Shown here: piece after piece, positions 1-5,543 of the stretch
How positions within the stretch are numbered: position 1 is the stretch's first letter
Layout: each line of letters begins with the position of its first letter
Origin: Clostridium sp. CAG:1013
GTDB taxonomy: Bacteria > Bacillota > Clostridia > Oscillospirales > Acutalibacteraceae
Direction: 5' to 3'
Assembly (NCBI GenBank): GCA_000432995.1
Contig: HF972657.1
Coordinates: 29,804 to 39,801, forward strand
Length of the DNA stretch: 9,998 nucleotides
Notes under the pieces: generated by a model
What the model was told of the DNA's origin: nothing
Database searches by the model: none
Seen by the model: the letters and a program-made list of their open reading frames with translations, nothing else
Translations under genes and position numbers: made by a program

Positions 1-2
1 TC

Positions 3-986
3 TGGGCTTTCCGGGACGTGCAGGAGAAACGGGAGGCCTCACCCTACAAGGATTGGTTCCACATCAATTTCGGAGGAAACAGCGGCTACAACGACGGTTT
101 CTGGTACGAGGGCTGGGAAGGCCATTTCGAGCTGGTGAAGCTGAATTTGCAAAATCCGGCGGTGGTGGACCACTTGCTGGAGTGCGTGGGCCAGTGGATG
201 GAAGAGTTCGGCATTGACGGGTTACGGTTGGACGTGGCCTACCTGCTGGATGAGAATTTCATGCGCCGGCTCCACAACTATGTGCGGGAGAGGGACGAGG
301 GCTTTTTCCTGCTGGGCGAGATGATCCACGGGGACTATAAGCGGATCGTCAACCCGGAAATGCTGGACAGTGCCACCAATTACGAGTGCTATAAGGGACT
401 GTACTCCGCGTTTAACTCCCTGAATATGTTTGAGATCGCCCATTCCCTGGCCCGACAGTTCGGCCCGGAGCAGTGGACCCTCTATAAGGGGATGCACCTG
501 TTTTCCTTCGCCGACAACCATGACGTAACCAGACTTTACAGCATTCTCCAGGACAAGAAGCAGATCTTTGGCCTGTACGCTGTGCTGTTCTGCATGCCGG
601 GTATCCCCTGTATCTACTACGGCAGCGAGTGGGGAGCAGAAGGGGAGAAGCATCAGGGCGACCCGGCTCTGCGGCCTTGCTTTGAAAAGCCGGAGGAAAA
701 CCAGCTGACGGAGTTTCTCGGGAAGCTGGCTCAGATCAAGAGGGAAAGCAAAGCCTTGAAGGACGGCGACTACAAGAACCTGACCCTGCGGAACAAGCAG
801 TGGATTATGGTGCGGCAGTGCCCGGAGGAGACGGTGATCCTGGCAGTGAACGCCGAGGAGAACCCCTGCCAGATGGAGTGCGCCTATCATGGTCCCGCCA
901 CAGAGATGCTCACCGGAGAAAAGGCAGACCTGCACGGCACTGTGGAGCTGAAAGGCTATGAAGTGAAGATTTACAAAATGGGATAA
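3..986 (+). CDS. GH13 alpha-amylase-family glycoside hydrolase, 3' part (runs off left edge)
   Basis: Cytoplasmic-type alpha-glucan hydrolase of family GH13, probably acting on maltodextrins, cyclodextrins or related alpha-linked oligosaccharides. The frame is open to the left edge, so the N-terminal part is missing; the GTG at 18 is not a convincing start because no Shine-Dalgarno precedes it and conserved core sequence begins at once. Visible GH13 motifs, in order (numbered from codon 18): conserved region V-like KLNLQNPAV (about 41-49), the nucleophile strand GIDGLRLDVA with Asp72, the acid/base strand FFLLGEMIHG with Glu101, and FADNHDVTR with the transition-state His168/Asp169. PGIPCIYYGSEWG follows, then a short C-terminal beta domain (about 250-322). 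All three catalytic carboxylates are present. The KLN signature resembles neopullulanase/cyclomaltodextrinase-like enzymes, but substrate cannot be settled from this fragment. A terminator lies about 160 bp downstream. No signal peptide can be assessed. Confidence 0.93.
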   Translation, partial: WAFRDVQEKREASPYKDWFHINFGGNSGYNDGFWYEGWEGHFELVKLNLQNPAVVDHLLECVGQWMEEFGIDGLRLDVAYLLDENFMRRLHNYVRERDEGFFLLGEMIHGDYKRIVNPEMLDSATNYECYKGLYSAFNSLNMFEIAHSLARQFGPEQWTLYKGMHLFSFADNHDVTRLYSILQDKKQIFGLYAVLFCMPGIPCIYYGSEWGAEGEKHQGDPALRPCFEKPEENQLTEFLGKLAQIKRESKALKDGDYKNLTLRNKQWIMVRQCPEETVILAVNAEENPCQMECAYHGPATEMLTGEKADLHGTVELKGYEVKIYKMG

Positions 987-1000
987 GAGGGCAAACGTAA

Positions 1001-1077
1001 AAGTTTTTGATCCAACTTTTTTCAAAAAGTTGGTGGGGTTTGGAGCAAAGCCCCAAGGTCTGAACGGCGAAGCCGTC
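1001..1077. repeat. Three consecutive small hairpins; possible dispersed intergenic element
   Basis: Directly after the GH13 gene lie three back-to-back inverted repeats. The first is CCAACTTTTT/AAAAAGTTGG (1012-1021 with 1024-1033, 2-base loop). The second is GGGGTTT/AAGCCCC with one G-U pair (1035-1041 with 1048-1054). The third is ACGGC/GCCGT with a GAA loop (1064-1068 with 1072-1076). None is followed by a T-run on the + strand, so they are not classical terminators. The arrangement resembles multicopy intergenic hairpin elements I associate with Oscillospiraceae genomes. Only one copy is visible here, so the repeat status is inferred. Confidence 0.45.
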
Positions 1078-1145
1078 AAAGAAAACCAGGCAAACAGCGC
1101 CTTTCCCTGACGTCTTTCGTTGAGTCCGTTTTTTCATCCAGCTAT

Positions 1146-1185
1146 AAAAAGCTCCCCCGAGCCAGCCCGGCCTGGGGGAGCTTTT
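1146..1185. terminator. Bidirectional intrinsic terminator between convergent genes
   Basis: A perfect 12-bp stem, AAAAGCTCCCCC (1147-1158) with GGGGGAGCTTTT (1174-1185), encloses a 15-nt loop. The arms supply a T-tract on either strand (TTTT at 1182-1185 on +, the complement of 1146-1150 on -). It lies between the + strand glycosidase and the - strand anti-sigma gene and can end both transcripts. The remaining bases from 1078 to 1145 show nothing I can assign. Confidence 0.9.
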
Positions 1186-1196
1186 ACTGTCCGTTT

Positions 1197-2048
1197 TTAA
1201 GGATAAACCACCCCGTCCTCGGCGGTCCAAAGAAGGGTGCCGTGCTGATCAAGATTTGCCACCATTTCATCCCAGTCGATAGTTAGGTTATACAAGTCTT
1301 TGACTGTGCTTCCGTCATAGAAATAAACTCGCTGGAAGCCTTCGCCGGGGGCAGGTTCCCAGTCAGCCAGAATCTCCTGTGCTCTCTCATTTACTTTCTG
1401 CATAGCGTCCTCATCGAGAGGTGTGTCAAACTGGTAGCCCAATTCGTCGTATGCCTGGTAGTATGCCCCCGAGGAAAGAAACATCAGCTTGTAGAGGTCG
1501 GCCATAGAGAAATTTTTGGAAGATCGGCTGTCCTTTTGAGAACTAAGGGCCGCATTCAGGTATTGGGAGGGGCTGGCGGAGCTGTATAGTACGACGATGG
1601 GGATCTGCTGGCCGTTTTCCTCCAGGTAACCGGCATCCATGGAGAAAAAGAAACCCCATACAGGGTCCTTCAGGGTGACAGTCATGGTGTCTCCCTCCAC
1701 GGATATGCTTTCCAAAACCTGGGGTTTCGCGGCAAGAAACCGCAGGTTCATGACAAACCAGCCGGGGATGCAGAGAAGCAGCACCACCGCCGCTGTGATG
1801 GCAGAAACACGCACCCGCTTTTTTTTCAAAACCTTTTTCACGTTTTTCATCCGTTTAAGGTTCTCTTTTTCTGTTTTCTCTTCTTTCACGGTCTCAGCCA
1901 GCGGACTTTCTTCCAACTTGTGAAATTCCTCCTGACAGGCTTCGCAGTCTTTCAGATGCTCCTCAACCATGGCGCTGCTCTCTGGGGAGCACACGCTGTC
2001 GTGGTACAGGGGCAGAAGGTCTCGAATCACAGAACAAGGGACTTTCAT
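1197..2048 (-). CDS. Membrane-anchored zinc-finger (ZAS/zf-HC2-type) anti-sigma factor
   Basis: Predicted regulator that holds the neighbouring ECF sigma factor inactive at the membrane. The 283-residue protein has an N-terminal anti-sigma zinc-binding domain with His31-x3-Cys35-x2-Cys38 and upstream cysteines (Cys5, Cys20). A very basic linker follows (about 56-80, Lys/Arg/Glu-rich), then one transmembrane helix (about 82-100), then an extracytoplasmic domain of about 180 residues with no family I recognise, presumably the sensor part. The ATG at 2046-2048 overlaps the TGA of the sigma gene as ATGA, which indicates translational coupling and fixes the start. The same frame runs on upstream to 2369, but that extension lies inside the sigma gene and has proline/arginine-rich nonsense composition, so it is rejected. 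Known for the family: a signal removes inhibition by proteolysis or conformational change. The signal here is unknown. Confidence 0.87.
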   Translation of the reverse strand: MKVPCSVIRDLLPLYHDSVCSPESSAMVEEHLKDCEACQEEFHKLEESPLAETVKEEKTEKENLKRMKNVKKVLKKKRVRVSAITAAVVLLLCIPGWFVMNLRFLAAKPQVLESISVEGDTMTVTLKDPVWGFFFSMDAGYLEENGQQIPIVVLYSSASPSQYLNAALSSQKDSRSSKNFSMADLYKLMFLSSGAYYQAYDELGYQFDTPLDEDAMQKVNERAQEILADWEPAPGEGFQRVYFYDGSTVKDLYNLTIDWDEMVANLDQHGTLLWTAEDGVVYP

Positions 2049-2518
2049 GATAATTCCTCCTTGATCTTTATTCTGGCCCGGTGGTAGGTTACACGAGCCC
2101 AGCTTTCCGTTTTCTCGAACAGCCCTCCGATCTGGGAAAAACTCAGTTCCCCGAAGGTCCGCAGCCAGAACACCTCTCGGTAGGGTTCCGGCAGGGTGTG
2201 GAGGACCTGGTGGATCCGCAAGGCTTCCTCGCGATCTCCCAAGCGCTCTTCCAGGTCTTGGGGGTCGGCCCAGTCCTCCGGGGGAGGTGGGGCGGTCCGA
2301 TTTCGCTTTTTCAGCAGGGTGAAGTAGGTGTTTTTGGCGATCTGGCACAGCCACACACTGAGCCTGCACTCCCCGTGAAAGGAATCGATGGCTTTCAGGG
2401 CCTTGAAAAAGGACTCCTGGGTCACCTCCTCCGCCAGGGAAGGATCATGGCTCAACCGCAGACAGTAGCCATATACCATGTCAAAATAATCTGAGTAGAT
2501 CTTCTCGAAATCCTCCAT
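2045..2518 (-). CDS. RNA polymerase ECF-type sigma-70 factor
   Basis: Alternative sigma factor of the extracytoplasmic-function class, 157 residues, the usual ECF length. Sigma region 2 spans about 5-71 (DYFDMVYGYCLRLSHD, AEEVTQESFFKALKAI, then WLCQIAKNTYFTLLKKR), with the region 2.4-type -10-binding part at its end. A proline-rich linker (77-80) leads to sigma region 4 at about 102-156 (LPEPYREVFWLRTFGELSFSQIGGLF…WARVTYHRARIKIKEEL), the helix-turn-helix that reads the -35 element. The ATG at 2516-2518 is the only candidate: a stop lies in frame 21 bases upstream. A GAGGAG sequence abuts the ATG with almost no spacer, so initiation is slightly unusual. The gene overlaps its anti-sigma partner by 4 bp, the classic ECF arrangement. 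Its regulon cannot be told from this window, though autoregulation is likely. Confidence 0.93.
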   Translation of the reverse strand: MEDFEKIYSDYFDMVYGYCLRLSHDPSLAEEVTQESFFKALKAIDSFHGECRLSVWLCQIAKNTYFTLLKKRNRTAPPPPEDWADPQDLEERLGDREEALRIHQVLHTLPEPYREVFWLRTFGELSFSQIGGLFEKTESWARVTYHRARIKIKEELS

Positions 2519-2543
2519 CTCCTCACCCCGCTTCCGTCAATAA

Positions 2544-2569
2544 GACTCCGATCTCGCCCGTTCGTTACA
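2544..2569 (-). promoter_or_regulatory. Candidate ECF-type autoregulatory promoter of the sigma/anti-sigma operon
   Basis: On the - strand TGTAAC (2564-2569) is followed after 16 bases by AGTC (2544-2547). ECF promoters typically have an AAC-containing -35 and a CGTC or CGTA -10 at this spacing, so the -35 fits well and the -10 in three of four bases. Transcription would start about 20 bases before the sigma ATG. This is a match by eye to a short motif and could be chance. Confidence 0.3.
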
Positions 2570-2588
2570 AGCCTCCATTTTTTCTTTC

Positions 2589-2617
2589 AGCATACCAAAT
2601 CCCCCTCTCTTTGAAAA
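2589..2617 (-). promoter_or_regulatory. Candidate housekeeping promoter for the sigma/anti-sigma operon
   Basis: On the - strand TTTTCA (2612-2617, 4 of 6 to TTGACA), a 17-bp spacer and TATGCT (2589-2594, 4 of 6 to TATAAT) form a sigma-A-type promoter. The -10 is preceded by TGG, giving an extended -10. It would give a leader of roughly 60 nt before the sigma ATG. Confidence 0.45.
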
Positions 2618-2630
2618 GGGGAAAATCCCA

Positions 2631-2659
2631 TTGCGCTTTGGAAAAAAGCCAGGTATAAT
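2631..2659 (+). promoter_or_regulatory. Sigma-A-type promoter of the YhhN-VOC gene pair
   Basis: A perfect TATAAT -10 box at 2654-2659 is preceded, across exactly 17 bp, by TTGCGC (2631-2636), which keeps the TTG core of the -35. The start of transcription would fall near 2666, about 29 bases before the ATG at 2695. It diverges from the - strand sigma-operon promoters, which lie only about 14 bp away. Confidence 0.7.
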
Positions 2660-2694
2660 CGAGTCAGAAGAAACCGCTTTGGGAGGTGTTTTCC

Positions 2695-3339
2695 ATGACA
2701 TTGCTCACCTTTTCCGCGTTTATCATCCCCCTGTGGATCGCCCAGTTCGCCCTCTACTTTTACCTGCGCCGGGCCGGGATGATCCAAGAAAGCCTCATCG
2801 CCAAGTGTGCCGGTAGTTTCTTGGCGGTTGGCAGCGCGGCCTTTGCCTCTATCGCCAAGGGGGGCGTCTTGGAGGTGCCCCTGGTGTTCTGGTTCTTTGT
2901 GCTGTGCACCATAGCGGATGCCCTGTTGGAGATCAATTTCGTCCCCGGGATGCTGGTGTTCGGCGCCGCTCATGTGTGTCTGATCCTCTGGTTGTGGGGA
3001 CAGGCCTCTCCCACCTGGTGGAGCCTGGTCTTGTGGGCAGCGGTCTATCTGCTCACCGCCCTTCTTTTCCGCAAGGAGCTCCCCAACCTGGGAAAACTCA
3101 CTGTGCCCTTTATGCTGTATCCGGCGCTGCTGGGGGGCAGCGTGGCTCTGGCGGTGCCTCTGCCGTTCCTGTTGGGGGCCCACTGGTGGCCGGTGGCCCT
3201 AGGCGGAGTAATGTTTTACGTCTCCGATATGCTGGTGGCGAAAAACCAGTTGTCCCACTGGGGAAAGAAGTGGCAGAAGCCCATCATGGCCCTGTATTGG
3301 GGTGCTCTGTACCTGATCAGCGTAGGGCTGTGGCTGTGA
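2695..3339 (+). CDS. YhhN/TMEM86 (lysoplasmalogenase-like) family membrane protein
   Basis: Integral membrane protein of 214 residues, almost entirely hydrophobic, with about eight predicted membrane helices. It carries the family's paired acidic motifs: ADALLEINF with Asp75 followed by PGMLVFGAAH with His93, and the late FYVSDMLVA motif with Asp178, then a YWGALYLIS helix. In characterised YhhN/TMEM86 members these aspartates belong to an enzyme that cleaves the vinyl-ether bond of lysoplasmalogens. Plasmalogens are common in anaerobic clostridia, so that role is reasonable but inferred. The ATG at 2695 is chosen because GGGAGG (2681-2686) sits 8 bases before it; a GTG in frame at 2686 overlaps that ribosome binding site and is rejected. 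It is followed after 13 bp by the VOC gene and probably co-transcribed. Confidence 0.83.
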   Translation: MTLLTFSAFIIPLWIAQFALYFYLRRAGMIQESLIAKCAGSFLAVGSAAFASIAKGGVLEVPLVFWFFVLCTIADALLEINFVPGMLVFGAAHVCLILWLWGQASPTWWSLVLWAAVYLLTALLFRKELPNLGKLTVPFMLYPALLGGSVALAVPLPFLLGAHWWPVALGGVMFYVSDMLVAKNQLSHWGKKWQKPIMALYWGALYLISVGLWL

Positions 3340-3352
3340 AAGGAGAGAGACC

Positions 3353-3745
3353 ATGAAGATCAAGCTGCGCACTGTTGTGGTAGACTGCAAAGACGCTCAA
3401 GTGACCTCGGCGTTTTATTCCAAACTTCTGGGGTGGGAGATCACCGTCCGGGAGCCGGACTGGGTGCTGATTCGCGACCCCAAGGGAGGCACGGGACTTT
3501 CCTTCCAGACGGAGGAGAACTATGTCCGCCCGGTGTGGCCGGAGGAGCCGGGGAAGCCCACCAAGATGCTCCATTTGGATTTCCTGGTGGACGATCTGCC
3601 TGAGGCGGTAGCCCATGCGCTTGCCTGCGGCGCGGTGAAATCCCCTCGGCAGTTTTTGGAGGATCGGGGAGTGGTGGTGTTTTTTGACCCGGACGGCCAT
3701 CCCTTCTGTCTGTTTGAGGATCCGGGATATTCCTGGGAAGAATAA
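3353..3745 (+). CDS. VOC-superfamily (glyoxalase/bleomycin-resistance fold) protein
   Basis: Small cytoplasmic protein of 130 residues made of two beta-alpha-beta-beta-beta modules. The first (about 5-55) contains TSAFYSKLLGWEITVREPDWVLIRDP. The second (about 71-125) contains KMLHLDFLVDDLPEAVAHALACGA and ends FFDPDGHPFCLFED. His74 and Glu122 sit where metal-binding residues usually lie in this superfamily, so a metal-dependent enzyme is possible. Members include lyases, dioxygenases and drug-binding proteins, and the specific reaction cannot be assigned; the overall look is closest to the glyoxalase-like group often annotated only as VOC protein. AAGGAGAG precedes the ATG at good spacing. It is the second gene of the unit with the YhhN-family gene and is followed by a terminator. 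Confidence 0.85.
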   Translation: MKIKLRTVVVDCKDAQVTSAFYSKLLGWEITVREPDWVLIRDPKGGTGLSFQTEENYVRPVWPEEPGKPTKMLHLDFLVDDLPEAVAHALACGAVKSPRQFLEDRGVVVFFDPDGHPFCLFEDPGYSWEE

Positions 3746-3757
3746 GCAAATAAAAAG

Positions 3758-3791
3758 AAAAGGGCCTCCGTTATGGAGGCCCTTTCCTTTT
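3758..3791. terminator. Bidirectional intrinsic terminator (VOC gene / pst-pho operon end)
   Basis: A perfect 11-bp stem, AAAGGGCCTCC (3759-3769) with GGAGGCCCTTT (3775-3785), has a 5-base loop. It is followed on the + strand by CCTTTTT and on the - strand by TTCTTTTTA. It ends the VOC transcript and also lies about 40 bp downstream of the phoR stop, so it likely ends the long pst-pho transcript too. Confidence 0.92.
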
Positions 3792-3827
3792 TCGGGGAAA
3801 TATTCAGAGAAGATCTTGTACGCTGTT

Positions 3828-4583
3828 TCAGTTGGGGAAGGTCAGCCGCACTGTAGTGCCCTTGCCCTCCACGCTTTCCAGGGAGACTTTCGCGTTGTGG
3901 AATGCCGCACCGTGCTTGACGATGGACAATCCCAGGCCGGTGCCGCCGATCTCCTTGGAGTGGCTCTTATCCACTCGATAGAACCGCTCGAATACCCGGT
4001 CCACATCTCCCTGAGGAATGCCGATGCCCGTATCCGTCACGGTAATAGTAGGGCCTTCCGGCAGGGTTTCCGCCGTCACCGTCACCCGGCCGTTTTTCTT
4101 GTTGTATTTCACGCCGTTGTCCACCAGGTTGTAGACCATTTCGTCCACGATGCTCTTCACGCCGTTTACCATGGTCTTGTTCCCCTGCACGGAGATCACA
4201 ACGCCGTTTTTCTTGGCGGAATCCTTCAAGCGGTCGGCCACATCACGGGCCAGGGCCGCCAGGTCGAAATCTTCCCGTTCCAGCTGCACATCCTCCTCGT
4301 CCAGGCGGGACAGGTTCAGAATGTCGTCCACCAGGGAGATCAGCCGCTGGGACTCCACGTAGATGTTTCCGGCGAACCGGGGAATGTCCTGAGGCTTCAC
4401 AATGCCGTTCTGGATGATCTCCGCAAAACCGGAGATGGAGGTGAGGGGAGTTTTCAGCTCGTGGGACACGTTGGCGGTGAATTCCCGCCGCAGGTTTTCC
4501 CGTTCCTCCCGCTCGGTGATGTCCAGGATCACCACCACGGCGCCCTCTACTTCACCGTCACGGAACACAGGGTTGGCCATCAC
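3828..4583 (-). CDS. PhoR C-terminal fragment: HisKA and HATPase domains
   Basis: Downstream frame of the broken phoR, 251 codons from a GTG (4581-4583) directly followed by ATG. It keeps the entire catalytic half. The H-box is FTANVSHELKTPLTSISGF with the phosphoacceptor His41 (His343 in the restored protein). The N-box is MVYNLVDNGVKYN, G1 is TDTGIGIP, the F-box is VFERFYRVD and G2 is GGTGLGLSIVKHG. It overlaps the upstream frame by 26 bases, so ribosomes ending at the upstream TGA could reinitiate here, although no good Shine-Dalgarno is visible. If made, it would be a soluble kinase core without sensor or membrane anchor, with unknown activity towards PhoB. Confidence 0.7.
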   Translation of the reverse strand: MMANPVFRDGEVEGAVVVILDITEREERENLRREFTANVSHELKTPLTSISGFAEIIQNGIVKPQDIPRFAGNIYVESQRLISLVDDILNLSRLDEEDVQLEREDFDLAALARDVADRLKDSAKKNGVVISVQGNKTMVNGVKSIVDEMVYNLVDNGVKYNKKNGRVTVTAETLPEGPTITVTDTGIGIPQGDVDRVFERFYRVDKSHSKEIGGTGLGLSIVKHGAAFHNAKVSLESVEGKGTTVRLTFPN

Positions 4584-5508
4584 CTGGCAGCAGCGGCCGC
4601 CCTGACGGACCAGCTGTTCGCTGCGGCTGCCGGAGAGAGCGGCGGCTGCCGGAGAGAGCGGCGTCCACAGCGCTGCGGAATCCTGCGCTCCGGTTCAGCG
4701 CCAAGGCGCTGCCGTGATTTTCCGCGGGGGCGGCGTCGGCGCCCAAAAGCCGCAGGGCACTGGTGTTGTAGGAGAGAATATCCGTGTTCCGGTCCAGCAC
4801 CAGGAAACCTTCGCTCATGTTCTCGGTGATGGAGGTGAACTCCTCCTGCTTCTCCCGCAGGGATTTCATCTGCTGGGCGATCACTTCGTTTTGGCGGTTG
4901 ATCTTGCTCAGCAAGGGGGCCAGCTCGTCATAGACGCCATCATCAGCGGGAGCGTTCAGATCCAGCTGGTTGATGGGCGCCACAATCTTCTTGGTGAGGA
5001 AATTGGAGAACAGCACCGTGAAGATGGTCACCACCAGCGCGGCGCTGATAATCCAGGGAAGCACAGCCAGCACGGCGGCGAATACGGAATCTGTGTCACA
5101 AGCCACTCGCAGGATCTGGCCGTTTTCCAGCTTCACTGCGTAGTAGAAGGTCTGTTCCGCCAGGGTGTCGGACATGCGGGTGGCTTCCCCGGCGCCGGTG
5201 GTGGAGGCGCGCTGCACCTCTTTGCGGTCGGCGTGGTTCTCCATGGAGGCGGGGTCCGCCTGGTTGTCAAAGAGCACAGTGCCGTCAGTGTCGATAAGAG
5301 TGATGCGGTTGGGAGTGCCTTCCACGGTATCCAGGTATCCCTGACCGGAAAGCTCCACCGCGCCCTGGATAAACCGGGCTTCTTCCCGAACTTCCGCCTT
5401 CATCTGGGAGTTCGAGGTGCCGTAGTAGGCGACGGTGACCAGAAGGGAGGAGAGCAGAATGGTCACCACTGCCAGCAGGCACATATTTTTAAAGATCTTT
5501 TTTCTCAC
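4558..5508 (-). CDS. PhoR N-terminal fragment: membrane sensor and partial PAS domain
   Basis: Upstream frame of the broken phoR. It starts at GTG 5506-5508, since a stop lies in frame just upstream and AAAGGA precedes at about 11 bases. Residues 1-289 are authentic PhoR: helix MCLLAVVTILLSSLLVTVAYY, extracytoplasmic loop, helix around LPWIISAALVVTIFTVLF, and the start of PAS (ENMSEGFLVLDRNTDILSYN). After residue 289 the frame is shifted by the 19-bp duplication and reads 27 unrelated Arg/Pro/Gly-rich residues to a stop. The product lacks the kinase core. It lies 35 bp after phoB and belongs to the same operon. Confidence 0.72.
   Translation of the reverse strand: MRKKIFKNMCLLAVVTILLSSLLVTVAYYGTSNSQMKAEVREEARFIQGAVELSGQGYLDTVEGTPNRITLIDTDGTVLFDNQADPASMENHADRKEVQRASTTGAGEATRMSDTLAEQTFYYAVKLENGQILRVACDTDSVFAAVLAVLPWIISAALVVTIFTVLFSNFLTKKIVAPINQLDLNAPADDGVYDELAPLLSKINRQNEVIAQQMKSLREKQEEFTSITENMSEGFLVLDRNTDILSYNTSALRLLGADAAPAENHGSALALNRSAGFRSAVDAALSGSRRSLRQPQRTAGPSGRPLLPGDGQPCVP
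4624..4661. repeat. Perfect 19-bp tandem duplication inside phoR
   Basis: CGGCTGCCGGAGAGAGCGG occurs twice head to tail (4624-4642, 4643-4661); the 19-base periodicity extends from 4623 to 4663. Nineteen is not a multiple of three, so the second copy shifts the frame by one. Each unit, with the next base, can form a small GCCG-N7-CGGC hairpin, which could favour polymerase slippage. Confidence 0.97.
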
Positions 5509-5543
5509 AGGTGGTCAATTCCTTTCTTGGGGGCGTGAGTGCC

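Larger units (their letters stand above)
3828..5508 (-). pseudogene. phoR: phoR, phosphate-sensor histidine kinase, split by a 19-bp tandem duplication
   Basis: Membrane sensor kinase partner of PhoB, last gene of the pst-pho operon. The coding sequence lies in two frames. N-terminal frame: transmembrane helix about 9-29, extracytoplasmic sensor about 30-141, second helix about 143-168, juxtamembrane segment, then a PAS domain from about 225. C-terminal frame: end of PAS, HisKA dimerisation/phosphoacceptor domain and HATPase domain. The break coincides with a perfect 19-bp duplication (4624-4642 and 4643-4661). Deleting one copy joins the frames as …DAALSGSRSEQLVRQGG…, then MANPVFRDGEVEGAVVVIL, giving 553 residues with no internal stop. 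That the PAS domain is restored seamlessly argues strongly that the duplication is the only lesion. As sequenced, no full-length PhoR can be made unless by slippage or frameshifting; an assembly error is the alternative. Confidence 0.85.

Noticed and set aside
1012..1033. First hairpin after the GH13 gene as its terminator
   Set aside because: The stem is AT-rich and followed by TGGGGTTT, not a T-run; the strong terminator is at 1146-1185.
222..1079. Long - strand open frame opposite the GH13 gene
   Set aside because: It is antisense to a gene with clear GH13 catalytic motifs, has no recognisable domain, and is a typical shadow frame of GC-rich coding DNA.
2049..2369. Upstream extension of the anti-sigma frame (107 codons)
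   Set aside because: It lies wholly inside the ECF sigma gene, reads as Pro/Arg/Gly-rich nonsense, and the ATGA overlap at 2045-2048 gives a far better start.
2537..2578. 13-residue leader ORF (MEACNERARSESY) before the sigma gene on the - strand
   Set aside because: It is too short to support, has no clear ribosome binding site, and would start only a few bases after the candidate promoter's start point.
3684..5538. + strand open frames opposite phoR
   Set aside because: They are shadow frames of the phoR region; low-complexity His/Val/Gly-rich translation with no domain.
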